A DNA stretch of 64,000 nt, taken from assembly GCF_019649055.1 (NCBI RefSeq), contig NW_026570305.1:310001-374000 (forward strand), written 5' to 3'. Made by a program: the position numbers and the translations under genes. Below the pieces are notes generated by a model, which was not told the origin of the DNA, searched no databases, and worked only from the letters and a program-made list of their open reading frames with translations. Source of the DNA: Paramacrobiotus metropolitanus. Its lineage: Eukaryota; Tardigrada; Eutardigrada; Parachela; Macrobiotidae. Positions 24,549 through 35,010 of the stretch are shown piece by piece; positions within the stretch are counted from its first letter, which is position 1; each line of letters begins with the position of its first letter.

Positions 24549-24985
24549 GCGAGGCCGGTCAGGAGGCGGGAGTGGCGGAGCAGCCGTCGCAGGACAAGGA
24601 CGCGCCGATGAAGGCCGCCGAGGCGAAGGAAGCCGGCGGCGGCGTCCAGCAGGGCCAGGCAGCCGGCTCGGAAAGGGAGCGCAGCGACGGCGACGCCAAG
24701 AAGGACGCCGGCCGTCCCGTCCATCCCGATCTCGGCAGCGCCGATTCCACCGCCAGTTTGCCAGTGGGCGAAGGAGACGGTCAGCGCCGACTGTCGGACG
24801 CGGGGCAGACCACCGAGGACCAGGGCCATGGCCGACCGGCAGCTGGAACGGGAGCGGGAGCGCCGCCCGCCGACTTTGCTGCACTGGCCGCGGAGGCCCG
24901 GGCAGTGCGCGTAGAGCTTGAATCTGTGGCTGGACGAGTTGGGCAGCTGGCGGAGGCCATCGAGGAGGCGGGCAGCCGTCAGTGA
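24549..24985 (+). pseudogene. Duplicated last exon of the five-exon gene, open but orphaned
   Basis: After an acceptor GTGTGCGCAG this exon reads GEAGQEAGVAEQPSQDKDA to a final EEAGSRQ-stop, like 16975-16536 on the minus strand. It differs at a few residues (AEAKEAGG for AKAKEAGG; SERERSDG for PEGEQRSDG) but stays open, including length differences that keep frame. No upstream exons of that gene are beside it; the nearest upstream gene is the dead SNX copy. It may be a fragment, or may serve another transcript. Confidence 0.5.
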
Positions 24986-25260
24986 CGTTGACTTGTCTGT
25001 ACACTAATCTCTTTCCTTTTTTGCCAATAGTTTGTGATATTTTCTAGTATTTTGCAGGCTTTTTTTCTTCGGCGTGTTCATATTCCCTGCATATTTTTGT
25101 GCAAGGAAGCAGTGTTTGTCGCGTGTAATAATGGAATGACTGATTGTGAGTTTGTCAGTGTTGACGGCTAAAAGTTCTGGGCGATTAATACTCGTATCGT
25201 CGTATGGATAAATTAAATGACCATGTTAGTCTATACATATGGTACTCGCACTGTCTGTCT

Positions 25261-25697
25261 TGTCAGAGGCCCACGACTGCGCCTGGTGCGTACGGCCCAC
25301 CATGGACGTACTTGCACTCATGCTTGCCGTTATCGCCTCTCTCGCTGTACGTACGTGTGCTGCTGCACTGCACTCATATCCGCTGAAGCGGATATACGCG
25401 GCGCACACACTGAGCCTACTTGCTCTCTCGTCCCTCTCTCGCGGTATGACTCAGCGTTCATACGCTCGCGTTGGATTGAGTCCAGTCTGCGCATCATCAC
25501 ACAGCTGATGGCACACAGCACGTGCTTGCCGCCAGTTGCTTCTGACACGCCTTGACGAACGCTCAAGAGCTCTTCGAGCATTCACTTGCTTGTTTAGCCA
25601 TCAGTGCTTTGTTTTGCTTTCCCTGCTATTACGCAGCATTGTTCCCTTTATTTGTCAATAAAGCACACTCGTGATCTCCTCGCGCTTGCCTGTTACA
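25261..25697 (+). repeat. 5' LTR
   Basis: Begins TGTCAGAGGCCCACGACTGC and ends GCGCTTGCCTGTTACA. It contains a polyadenylation signal AATAAA at 25657-25662 and a perfect 9-bp palindrome arm pair ATATCCGCT-GA-AGCGGATAT at 25376-25395. Confidence 0.9.
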
Positions 25698-27006
25698 TGG
25701 TAAGCAGAATCGTTTGGTTTTCTTTCGACGGACCCTTTGAGGAGACGGTGAAGGCTCAATTCACGGAGAAATTGTGAGGAACCTGAAAGTCACTGTCAGA
25801 TTGATTGCTGAAGCAATCTCTGCCCTTGACTTTGATCAGAACGGTCGCATCGTCTTACAGCTGAGGAAAACGAGGATCACTGAAGTGATTCTTACCCAGC
25901 TGGTGAGCACAGTTCCTTGGTCTCTTCCACATTGAAGAGCGGAATCTCATTTCCCGAACGCACGGACTTTTTCTTCCCCAACTGACGGATCAGACTCGAA
26001 CGAGAGTCTGCAGCGCGATAGGATTACTCCAATAATACGGGGACCTTCGCTTTGAACAGCGACCCGCAACTTTACTCGCGGATTTCACCTCGGAAACGAC
26101 GGATTTCCGACCTCGGACGGAGGAAATCGAGCGGAACCGACACCGACACCGACACTGGTAAAGTCACGGTTGTAGGTCGATTTCAGCCGAAACTAGGTCG
26201 GCTTTTCATTTTCTAGCGGTAGAAAACTATTTCTAGCCGTAGATTTAAATTTTCTAACGGAGAAAAAGTAATTTCCGACGGAGAAACCGACTCGGAATTT
26301 CGCTTTTGGTCGAGAACCGACCTGCTAGGTCAACGAACCTGTCTAGACAGTTAGACAAAGGCTAACCGGCAACAGGTCGGAAATTCTCTTTATTTTAATT
26401 TCTAACGGTGTTTCGACCACCAGAAAATTTTCTTAATTAATAAAACTAATTTCTAACGGTTAAAAACTTAAAAATCCGACTAGATAAACTTTCTAGCCGA
26501 CCCAAAATAATTTGTTTTTCTCGCGGGAAATAGCGCGAAAATTCTTGAACTTCCTTGTGACGTCATAACGACCGCTTATCAGTACTTAAGAGGCAGCCAA
26601 TCAGCGTGCAGGGGAAAGTTCCCATAGCTTAACATAGGCGTGATTCATCGTTTTTTGCAAATTTTGCACGCGGCTCGCATTCTGTGACGTAGGCAGAAGT
26701 GCAAGACCACTTAACCTATTACGTCACACTGGTCAGCACAGTAACATAGGACGTACTACATCGTACTACTATTACGTACTGTACTGTACCATAGTACTGT
26801 GTACTAATACCCTGTGTACTGAGTCACCAACAGACACATCAACAACAACAACAACATTTCACCGGACGTTCCTGACCCTCGGAAGTTCCTGAACAAAAGA
26901 CGTTCCTGATTTTACCGAACATCCTCACACAGAAGATTGTTCGATTTTCTCTTTCTAACTCATTAAACCTCTAAGGCTCCACCAGAGCCGACCCGAGTCG
27001 ACAACA
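25698..27006 (+). other. Leader region of the LTR element
   Basis: No reading frame of note. It holds the presumed primer-binding site at its start, short hairpins such as TTTTCTA-GCGG-TAGAAAA (26209-26226) and TTTTCT-AACGG-AGAAAA (26250-26266), a GTACT-rich stretch near 26760-26820 and a CAA-repeat near 26840-26860. The first large open frame begins at 27007. Confidence 0.5.
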
Positions 27007-28926
27007 ATGTCGAACTCTCGAGAGAACGAATACGCCAAGAAGTTCAACAAGGACTACTCCCGGCGTGCGAACACGACCGGAAAGTACTCACTCCGGTACG
27101 CCGGTCAGGATAAAAGTCAGCCGTCCTCAACCGACTCGACTAAGTCGGCCGAAGCAAGGGAGAGACGTAACGAACGGATTCTCCTAGCCGACTCGAATCC
27201 GACCTCGGACGACAGTTTCGAGGACGCCAGGGATAAAACATTCCTGGATACCCAAGCTGACGTAGCAGCCCCGTCCCACCCGACCGGAGGGGAAACGGAA
27301 CAGCTGCAGGCAGAGACCACATTGTCTCATGCCGACCTGGAGCAGAGCTCACAAAGAGCTCAAGACCCGGTAACGGCTACAGAAGCCACCGAGCTCGGAC
27401 GGCAACCACCCAACAGGACGGAAGAAGTGCCGAAACCGACCTCGTCCAACATGGATATACCGGCCAACCAAGTCGGAAGGAAATCGCCGACCACACAGGC
27501 CGAGCGAAAATCTCCGAGCAGGGAAGTCGACCAACGGAAGGCCGACCTATCATCAGCTCCAGAGGTCGAACAATCGACCTCGACCGGAACGGAAAAGCTG
27601 ACATCAGGAGTCGGCAAAGTCCAACCGACTACACAGGTCGGAAGGATTTCACCGACCTCAGAAGTCGGAGAAAAGGAAGTCGGCAACAAGCAACCGACTT
27701 CCCTGGAACGGCAACCAACCGACACAAAGTCGGATGCGGCCGTCCAGCCGACTAAACTACCGACCGGAACGGAAGATTCCGAGGTACCGCCACGAAGCGG
27801 CCCTCACCCAGCTGGATCACCGACCAGCATACCGGCGTCTACCGAACGGATCATTTCACCGTTGAGCCGACCTTCGCCAACCGGAAGCGAGTCGACTCGA
27901 GTAACTGAAGCTCAACAAACGGCGAAGTCGACTAAGGCAACACAAAGTCGACCTGTCGACCTGAAGATCCGACCATCACCGTTAATGTTCGAACCTGGCG
28001 AGCTTGGTAGCGAAAGAACCCCGACACCGAACGACGAAGTCTTTGACACGACAAAGGCGTCAAGACCGAACAGTGCGGATGGATTCTTCACGACACCGGT
28101 GAAGTCCAACCAGGACGACTTCACCTACCAGGCCAGTGCACTTGAATATACGGCCAAGAAGTGGATAGCGGCAACACCGCCCGAGAAGATCGAAAACGTC
28201 GACCTACTCCGCGCGAGATGCCGTAAGCTGATCACACAGATCGCTTTGGCAGACCAAATTGTAAACTCGACGGAAGGATCGCTCCGCAACTCGGCGGATA
28301 CCCACAAACTCGAACGAAGGAAGTGGGAACGAGACATGGCTGATGCCAACAAAGGCATCGCCACCCAACAACGGGAAATCGACCGGCTCAACGCCATACT
28401 GAAGCGAGCTGATTTACCGTGTCGATATGAGGTTGATCAAATCGCCATACTTACTGGCAGATTGGAGCGGTCAACAGCGGCCGTCTTCGAAATCAAAAAA
28501 GAGCTCGACGAGGCGCACAAAGCCCTCGAAGAAGCCCAAAAAGACCTGGCCGATGTACAGACCGCACTGGTCGAGTCGGAGCAGGCAGCCGGAGCGCTCC
28601 ACCAGCAACTTAACAAGGCCAACGAAGAAGCCGAGGTCTATCGAAGCGAAGTCGATAGATACGTGGTGGAACTGAAGAAGGCCGATGACGAGATCGATCG
28701 CCTAACACACAGAGTAGACGAGCTCGAGTCGGAAATCGAACTTGTCTTCACCAGAATGGGGCGCCGATTCATCGACGAGAACGCTCGGGACATGGGCTTT
28801 CCTAACCAAAGGACAGCCGATGTCGACTTGGTGGAAGCAAACGCTCAACTAGCCGACCAGGTCCACGGACTGAACAAAGTCCTCAAGGATGAACAAAACT
28901 CCGAGCTCAACTCGAGTACAACCTGA
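27007..28926 (+). CDS. LTR element open frame 1: disordered then coiled-coil protein
   Basis: 639 codons from an ATG. The first ~370 residues are low-complexity, rich in Pro, Thr, Ser, Glu and Arg, with a recurring PT-xxVGR/K theme. The last ~250 residues are charged with heptad spacing (IKKELDEAHKALEEAQKDLA), a strong coiled coil. I see no enzyme motif. By position and type it may be a structural or accessory protein of the element (inference). Confidence 0.6.
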   Translation: MSNSRENEYAKKFNKDYSRRANTTGKYSLRYAGQDKSQPSSTDSTKSAEARERRNERILLADSNPTSDDSFEDARDKTFLDTQADVAAPSHPTGGETEQLQAETTLSHADLEQSSQRAQDPVTATEATELGRQPPNRTEEVPKPTSSNMDIPANQVGRKSPTTQAERKSPSREVDQRKADLSSAPEVEQSTSTGTEKLTSGVGKVQPTTQVGRISPTSEVGEKEVGNKQPTSLERQPTDTKSDAAVQPTKLPTGTEDSEVPPRSGPHPAGSPTSIPASTERIISPLSRPSPTGSESTRVTEAQQTAKSTKATQSRPVDLKIRPSPLMFEPGELGSERTPTPNDEVFDTTKASRPNSADGFFTTPVKSNQDDFTYQASALEYTAKKWIAATPPEKIENVDLLRARCRKLITQIALADQIVNSTEGSLRNSADTHKLERRKWERDMADANKGIATQQREIDRLNAILKRADLPCRYEVDQIAILTGRLERSTAAVFEIKKELDEAHKALEEAQKDLADVQTALVESEQAAGALHQQLNKANEEAEVYRSEVDRYVVELKKADDEIDRLTHRVDELESEIELVFTRMGRRFIDENARDMGFPNQRTADVDLVEANAQLADQVHGLNKVLKDEQNSELNSSTT

Positions 28927-28940
28927 ACGAGGCCCAAAAG

Positions 28941-29759
28941 GTGAACGAGGCGCAACACAGCCGCATCCTTTATCTAGAGGCTCGCGAGGCCGAGCTGTAT
29001 GAATTCGGCGAACAGGCCGCCCGCAACCTCACAGACATGATGCGACAAATGGACGAAATGGACATCGAAACAAGGTGTCTGAGGGAGGAGAAGAAACACC
29101 TGGAACAAAGCCAGGTTGAACTTCCTCCATACCGGGAACAAAGCCGGGTTGAACCTCCCTCATACCGAACGTCCATGGCACAGGATCAACAGCCATCACG
29201 AACAATTAGTGACATCCTGTGGGGCATTAACCCGACCCAGGAAATGATGAAGAAAGAGAACAACACCTCTTACTTCGTTGGAGTCGTGACAACCGAGCCG
29301 AGTGTGGGAACAATCCCACAACCACCAGCAGTACCGAGTGCTCCGGAACCAGAACACAATACATCGACCGCGGCACCACGAGTGCCGACGACGAACGTGG
29401 CGACAACGACGTCGACCGGTGCATATACCAGCACCTCGTACGCGACGCGGACAACAATGTACGCGCCGGTACCTAATGCCAGAGGAGACCGGACGACGGA
29501 CGCCGAACGTCTCCCAATTCAGCCACCAAGGCCTGGCATGGACGCATATCGCCCACCACGGACGAACTCCAATCCAAACTTCATCCGCCAGAACCCGCAT
29601 TCCGACTCAGAACGCGGGCGAGCTCGGTCATTCAACATGACTGACCAGCAGCAGGACGGACGAAACGGAGAAGATAGCTCCGACCAACAAGGTCGGAGGC
29701 CCCCAAACCGACCTACACAAAGTCGGACGCCGGCTCAGGGAACACAGCCCGACCGGTAG
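28941..29759 (+). CDS. LTR element open frame 2: coiled coil plus Pro/Thr-rich tail
   Basis: 272 codons. The N-terminal ~60 residues form a coiled coil (ILYLEAREAELYEFGEQAAR); the rest is Pro/Thr/Ser/Arg-rich and probably disordered. It contains a short internal tandem motif around 29104-29160 (repeated EQS-VE-PPSYR-like units). No recognised domain. Confidence 0.5.
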   Translation: MNEAQHSRILYLEAREAELYEFGEQAARNLTDMMRQMDEMDIETRCLREEKKHLEQSQVELPPYREQSRVEPPSYRTSMAQDQQPSRTISDILWGINPTQEMMKKENNTSYFVGVVTTEPSVGTIPQPPAVPSAPEPEHNTSTAAPRVPTTNVATTTSTGAYTSTSYATRTTMYAPVPNARGDRTTDAERLPIQPPRPGMDAYRPPRTNSNPNFIRQNPHSDSERGRARSFNMTDQQQDGRNGEDSSDQQGRRPPNRPTQSRTPAQGTQPDR

Positions 29760-30058
29760 GGAAGAGTCTACGACCAGCCAAGTGGATTCTATCCGCAGGC
29801 GCCGAGACAAAACCGAGCGCCCCCACCACAACAGTATGAAGGACAGCCGCAGCAGCCTCGTCACGTAGACCAGGCTCAGGCTCGGCATCCGCAACAGGAC
29901 GAATACGATGGCCATGACGACGACGCCTACCAACAGGAGGCGTACGAAGACCAACAAGGTCACATGCCACATGCCAACCCACCACCAGCCCCGGCTGCAC
30001 AACAAGCTGCGCCGGCGGCACACCCAATCCCCTGGAACAAAACCCAGCACACGTTGCT

Positions 30059-31552
30059 TTGGTACGAGCAATAGCCCACGGACGTCGGCAACCCTTACCA
30101 CCGTTCGACGGGGACCACACCAAACTCCATGGGTGGCTTAAGCAAATCCGAAGCCTGTATCGCCAAGCCCAACAATGGTACGAGGACGATCAGACTTTCA
30201 TGGCCGACTTGGTAGCCCAATTAGATGGCCAAGCGGAGCACTGGCATACTCTTGAAGCCGCTGGAGAACCACTCGGCGGATGGCCGGTCAACTTATGGCT
30301 GACCAAGTTCGAGCAGCAGTTTGCGGACAAGAACAAGGAAGTCAATATGATTTCCCGAATTAACAAACGGATATTCCGCTTCGGCGAAGAAACGCCAGAA
30401 CAGTATTACGACGCGATGATGTTCATGAAGTCCCAAGTCCCAACAATCACGGACAAGATAATTCTGTACCACCTTAAGGAGAATATCCATGAGCCCAAAC
30501 TACGGGAGGCCCTGGAAATCAGGATGCCGTCAACGCCGATCGAGTTCCGCGACTATTTACGGGACTTCGTCAACGGCAAGGAAATGTACGAGGTGCGTAA
30601 ATCGCGTGACGGCGACTATGCCAGAGTTCGGGCAGCAACACCTGCACCTAACCCGACTCCACCTCCGGCGATACCGCAACAGACCGGATATCAGCCCCAT
30701 ATGATGCCCGGATATCAAACTCCGACGGCACAGTACGGACAACTAAGTCCGGCTCCGACGCCACCGGTGCAACAAGCACCAGTCCAGCAACAGACGTGGG
30801 CAGGCGCGGCAGCAGCGAACCTGAATCCCCCGGCACCTGGAGTTGGAGCCCCCGTTAACAACTACGGCGGCCCAGGTTATAGCTCGGGCGGTAACCAAAA
30901 CAACACAGGTTTCGGTTACGGACAGAACCCTAACCAGGGGTACTCCGCATATGGACAGTATCCTCCACAAGGATACGGCGGCGGAGGCTATGGTTGCGGA
31001 AGAGGACGCGGCGGCGGGAATCGCGGCCGTGGGAACTTCCCTAACCGCGGCGGAGGCGGCGGCCCACAAGGCAACCGACCTCCCCAGGCACAACAAAGTG
31101 CTCGGCAAGGGACAACGTACGTTGACAAAATGGAAGCAGCCTTCTTCCAGTGGACGAAGGACAAGACCTTCCGGTGCAGGCACTGCATGTTCAATAACCA
31201 TGACGAGTCGCGCTGCATCTATGGCTCGGATAACAATCCGAACCTTCGGTGGTACGATGATTGGTACCGCCGATACTCGACGAATGGCCCGGTAGGCTCG
31301 GTGAATCCCTTCTGGAAGGACATCGTGCCGCCGCCACGCCAACGCCAACAGGCAGGAGGCTCGGGTAGCCCCGGTAACGGAAACCGGTCGCCCGACCAGG
31401 GGAATGGCGGAAACCGCAACAATAGCGGTGGGAACCAACAAGGTTCCCCGGCATACAGAGAACCGTTGCCGCCCCGCCAGTCGTTAAACTCGACGCCACC
31501 CAACAATGGGCCGGCTCGGAGTAACTCCCCGGGAAACGCCCAAGGTCGATGA
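30059..31552 (+). CDS. LTR element gag-like protein
   Basis: About 497 codons; the start is unclear because the frame opens at a non-ATG codon. Residues ~20-170 match the Ty3/gypsy capsid (Retrotrans_gag) pattern, with WLTKFEQQFADKNKEVNMIS, FRFGEETPEQYYDAMM and a helix ending LREALEIRM. A long Pro/Gln/Gly/Asn/Tyr-rich, RGG-like region follows, then a Cys/His cluster (FRCRHCMFNNHDESRC) in the place of a nucleocapsid zinc knuckle. The protein would assemble the particle and bind the RNA. Its end overlaps the start of the next frame by four bases. Confidence 0.75.
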   Translation: MVRAIAHGRRQPLPPFDGDHTKLHGWLKQIRSLYRQAQQWYEDDQTFMADLVAQLDGQAEHWHTLEAAGEPLGGWPVNLWLTKFEQQFADKNKEVNMISRINKRIFRFGEETPEQYYDAMMFMKSQVPTITDKIILYHLKENIHEPKLREALEIRMPSTPIEFRDYLRDFVNGKEMYEVRKSRDGDYARVRAATPAPNPTPPPAIPQQTGYQPHMMPGYQTPTAQYGQLSPAPTPPVQQAPVQQQTWAGAAAANLNPPAPGVGAPVNNYGGPGYSSGGNQNNTGFGYGQNPNQGYSAYGQYPPQGYGGGGYGCGRGRGGGNRGRGNFPNRGGGGGPQGNRPPQAQQSARQGTTYVDKMEAAFFQWTKDKTFRCRHCMFNNHDESRCIYGSDNNPNLRWYDDWYRRYSTNGPVGSVNPFWKDIVPPPRQRQQAGGSGSPGNGNRSPDQGNGGNRNNSGGNQQGSPAYREPLPPRQSLNSTPPNNGPARSNSPGNAQGR

Positions 31553-34500
31553 GCTCCGGTGACTCATTCGACCTCCAACATCCGACCGAACCACCGGACA
31601 AGGATAACCCCACTAACCAACCGCTTATTTTCTGGAACGAATCGAACTTCCCCACGACGATGGAGCAAGGTTACCAACAAGTAGCCACCATCCTCCAACT
31701 ACTCGGACTGAACGAAAACAGCTCCGAGGAGGATTTCGCAAAGGCGATATCGGCCTCCACAAAGGAGGCGGAGACGGCTCGGAAGTTAGCCGCTCAGTTC
31801 GGCGTGTACGCCAACAATGGCACCGTCGAAGCGTGGCCCGGGATGCAACAAGCACTCGAGGCGACCGACCCAGCCCCTCGATTTGAAGCTGGAACGTCGG
31901 AGGTCGGAACGCAGAAATTGCCCGACCTAAGCAGCGCGAACAAAGCGACTGCGCCGTCCGTCACACAAAGTGACGTAGTACGGCCCGGCCACGGAAGTTG
32001 GACCGGATTGCCGGTGAGGATAAACTCAACCGAGCAGGCCAGACGATGCCCAAGACGCGGAGGACCGGGACGCCGATTCACGCACCGGGGCAACAGAAAC
32101 TTCCCCAATGTATCATCCGCACGCGCAACGGATAGATACGCTGCGACAATAGCAGCAATCGACCTCACCGAAGAATCGGAAGGAGAAGTCGAAGAATGGG
32201 AAACAGTCCCATTGGGAGCACAGGTACCCGTTTACTCTTGGCCGGGAGAAGCGGACCTCTTCCAGCCAAAAGAGCGACCAGCCAGAACGATAGCCAGCTC
32301 CAGAACATTCCTCAACATCGACTACATGTGGTCGAAATTGAGACCAACAGACGACTCAATAGAGGAAAGGATATTGGCTCAGGCACAACGGTTCAGAACC
32401 GCCAAATTACCGGAGGACGGAGTAGCTAACCGACCTGAGGTACAAGAAGCGGGCGAAGTCGGAGTCGAACTTACACAGAGTTCAACTCAACAGCCAGCCG
32501 ACCACGGACCGGTGTCACTAATTCCCATCAAACCAACGATACGGGAAGTAACCTTTGAGAAGGGAACACATAAGAAACCAAAAACAGTTCGAGCTTGGAC
32601 ACACGAAATCCAAGTCGGATCCACGCCCACAATGGCGATGTTAGATACCGGAGCGGAGACTTCGCTCATCGAACAACGGTTTTGCGAGAGGAACGGTTTA
32701 ACCATGCAACCCCTCGGACATTACACCAAAATACTTGGAGTGGGCGGACAAGTCGCCTTTGTAGTGTCACACTGCTGTACGGCACCTGTAACAATGCAGG
32801 GCTTTACTAGCCACCACACCTTTCATGTCCAGCCGACCGAAGCGGATATCCCAGTGCTACTCGGATGCGACTACTTGCATTCGAAGTTCACCTTCATCCT
32901 CACACCAATTCCAATTCCGGAACAACCGAAAGGAAAGAAGGTAGTGCAGTCTATCCCGATACCAGAGGCATCGGACACGGTAGGAAACGAAGCTCGGATT
33001 AGTCGGCTTGATCACCCGGCGAACTCCACACGTAAGATCTGCCGCGATTGCCGGGATACGAACCGCACCCTGCTGGAGGAACTAGCACTCCATAACGTGA
33101 TAGAGCACTATCAGAAACGGATACGCAACGGTACATTACGAACGGCAAGGACGGTACTGAAGTCTATCCCGATACCAGAGGCACCCGCTGAAGCGGATGC
33201 CCAGAACCTCGAACGAGTACGACAAAAGTACCGAACTTGGTTCTCGGTAGCTCGGCACTTCCTCGACCAACGGACGTTAGAGATGGTGACCACTCTGCGA
33301 CAGAACGGAGCGGTAACTTACGAGCAAATACGGGACGCACAACAAATGTGTGAACCTGTAATCGCCCTCATGAACGACATAGAGGACGAAGCATGGGAAT
33401 GGGAAGATGAACGAATCCCGATCCATCGACAGTACATGGAATACGGACTTCCCGTCCCACGACCTTTGGAGATGCCTTGTCAAGAACTCGGCTTCCAACT
33501 CTTTGCTTACATGCAGCGAGTTCAGTTGCACGGAGAATCGTCAACGACCGCATTTTGGCAACGGTATGGCGAGGACACCGCTATAACGCGACACGTACCC
33601 GACCCACTACCGCCAATAGAGGAGCATACTCCGACCTCAGTGCACTTCGTGAGTAGCCCACCGAAACCCCAGGACGACGTAATCCTGGAGGAAACTGATA
33701 AACCTTATCAGTGTACCATATGCAAGGACAACATCGACGGAGTGGTACGGGCCATAAAGGCTCATCACGACTTAACTTTGTCGGACGACAGACCGTCGTC
33801 ACCGTCACCTCCGCAACAGGAACGGAAGGTAGACCGCTTTCGGAAGCCCCAACAGACGAGCATCCGATGGCTGAGCGACATAGGCTCACAGTCAACCGAC
33901 CTTGAGAACCAAGACGGAGCAAGTCGACCTACCCAACCGATGGAACAAGTCGACCAAGTCGAAACGACCACACAGGTCGAAGTCGGTAACACACCGCAAG
34001 TCGGACAAGAAGACGGAACAACCGTCGAAAATGAAGATTACCAGTCGGACGACTCGGATAAACAGAGTACGAGTGATTCGGCGGACACCGACTCCGATAA
34101 CCGACCTTCGAAAGAATCCGAGGAAGAAGACGACGAAGAATTCGATCTGTCAGTCCGACACTGTAAGACAGATAAACCGAGCATAAACGACTCGGACGAC
34201 TCGTCATCGGAGGACGAAGAACCGACCTACGATGTCCGACTAACCACAGCACTGCGGACTATAGTTCACACAGAATTTATAGTCGAGCAACCGGAACAAA
34301 CCGAACAACCTAAGCCAGTCGACTCCGAACAACAGGAGGAACTCGACCAACTTAAGGCTTTGTGGGAATTCGGAGGAGGTAAACCGGAGGAAGACAATTT
34401 CCGACCTCCAACCTTAGTGGTCCAGCAGTTTTCAACAGAACAACCGACCTTGGCTAACTTAACCGACCAACAGAAGTCGGAGCACTTCAACACACGGAAG

Positions 34501-35010
34501 GCACGAGTTGCCAAAGTAACGATGGTCGAAGAGTTGGACCTGGACAACAAATGCCCAGAAGTCCACCACCTAAAGCTGGATCCTCACGTAGAGACGAAAG
34601 CACTAGACCGACAAGTCGTCTTCAACAGTGAACGAGTCTCACTCCCAGCATGGTCAACATGTTCGATCAAGGTACGGACGGCCAAACCAATGGACCCGAG
34701 AAGGCCAATTTACTTCTCTACCCTACAACGGGTAGTCCGACCTATTCGGCCAATTAAAGCCAAGATCGACATCCGACCGACAAATGACACGGCCTGGATA
34801 AACATTCAGAACACGACTCACCAAACGAAGGTGCTGAAGAAAGGTGTTCGACTTGGACATATGCAATACGCTGATGTCTATGAACCGGAATTCAACAATG
34901 CCTTTGTCGAATGGGAACTCCCACACAGAGTGAACGAACACCTGACGGTCGACTTATCCTCCAACCAGGCGGATCAAACTCGCCGAAATTCGCACGGAAG
35001 CCAAAACTGA
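31549..35010 (+). CDS. LTR element protease-containing frame
   Basis: 1153 codons from an ATG that overlaps the gag stop. A retropepsin lies at about residues 350-460: MLDTGAETSLIEQRF carries the catalytic Asp of the D-T/S-G signature, and PVLLGCDYLHS is the matching C-terminal hydrophobic-Gly motif. The rest is acidic, low-complexity and Pro/Gln-rich. Near the C-terminus (NIQNTTHQTKVLKKGVRLGH) there is a segment like the one found just upstream of the polymerase in gypsy pol proteins, but no polymerase follows. Confidence 0.7.
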   Translation: MSSGDSFDLQHPTEPPDKDNPTNQPLIFWNESNFPTTMEQGYQQVATILQLLGLNENSSEEDFAKAISASTKEAETARKLAAQFGVYANNGTVEAWPGMQQALEATDPAPRFEAGTSEVGTQKLPDLSSANKATAPSVTQSDVVRPGHGSWTGLPVRINSTEQARRCPRRGGPGRRFTHRGNRNFPNVSSARATDRYAATIAAIDLTEESEGEVEEWETVPLGAQVPVYSWPGEADLFQPKERPARTIASSRTFLNIDYMWSKLRPTDDSIEERILAQAQRFRTAKLPEDGVANRPEVQEAGEVGVELTQSSTQQPADHGPVSLIPIKPTIREVTFEKGTHKKPKTVRAWTHEIQVGSTPTMAMLDTGAETSLIEQRFCERNGLTMQPLGHYTKILGVGGQVAFVVSHCCTAPVTMQGFTSHHTFHVQPTEADIPVLLGCDYLHSKFTFILTPIPIPEQPKGKKVVQSIPIPEASDTVGNEARISRLDHPANSTRKICRDCRDTNRTLLEELALHNVIEHYQKRIRNGTLRTARTVLKSIPIPEAPAEADAQNLERVRQKYRTWFSVARHFLDQRTLEMVTTLRQNGAVTYEQIRDAQQMCEPVIALMNDIEDEAWEWEDERIPIHRQYMEYGLPVPRPLEMPCQELGFQLFAYMQRVQLHGESSTTAFWQRYGEDTAITRHVPDPLPPIEEHTPTSVHFVSSPPKPQDDVILEETDKPYQCTICKDNIDGVVRAIKAHHDLTLSDDRPSSPSPPQQERKVDRFRKPQQTSIRWLSDIGSQSTDLENQDGASRPTQPMEQVDQVETTTQVEVGNTPQVGQEDGTTVENEDYQSDDSDKQSTSDSADTDSDNRPSKESEEEDDEEFDLSVRHCKTDKPSINDSDDSSSEDEEPTYDVRLTTALRTIVHTEFIVEQPEQTEQPKPVDSEQQEELDQLKALWEFGGGKPEEDNFRPPTLVVQQFSTEQPTLANLTDQQKSEHFNTRKARVAKVTMVEELDLDNKCPEVHHLKLDPHVETKALDRQVVFNSERVSLPAWSTCSIKVRTAKPMDPRRPIYFSTLQRVVRPIRPIKAKIDIRPTNDTAWINIQNTTHQTKVLKKGVRLGHMQYADVYEPEFNNAFVEWELPHRVNEHLTVDLSSNQADQTRRNSHGSQN

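Larger units (their letters stand above)
24131..25260 (+). repeat. Inverted duplication, copy B, first piece
   Basis: Starts with AACCCGGAACAGGCAGTAGC, which also occurs inverted at 17186, and follows copy A through the intron end, last exon and 3' flank up to the LTR insertion point at 25260. The copy resumes at 45036-45324 and again at 62191-62500, beyond the two insertions. Confidence 0.85.

Noticed and set aside
29628-30123. Minus-strand reading frames across the LTR element
   Set aside because: They are antisense shadows produced by the strong CCGACC/GGTCGG codon bias of the plus-strand frames; no domain appears in them.
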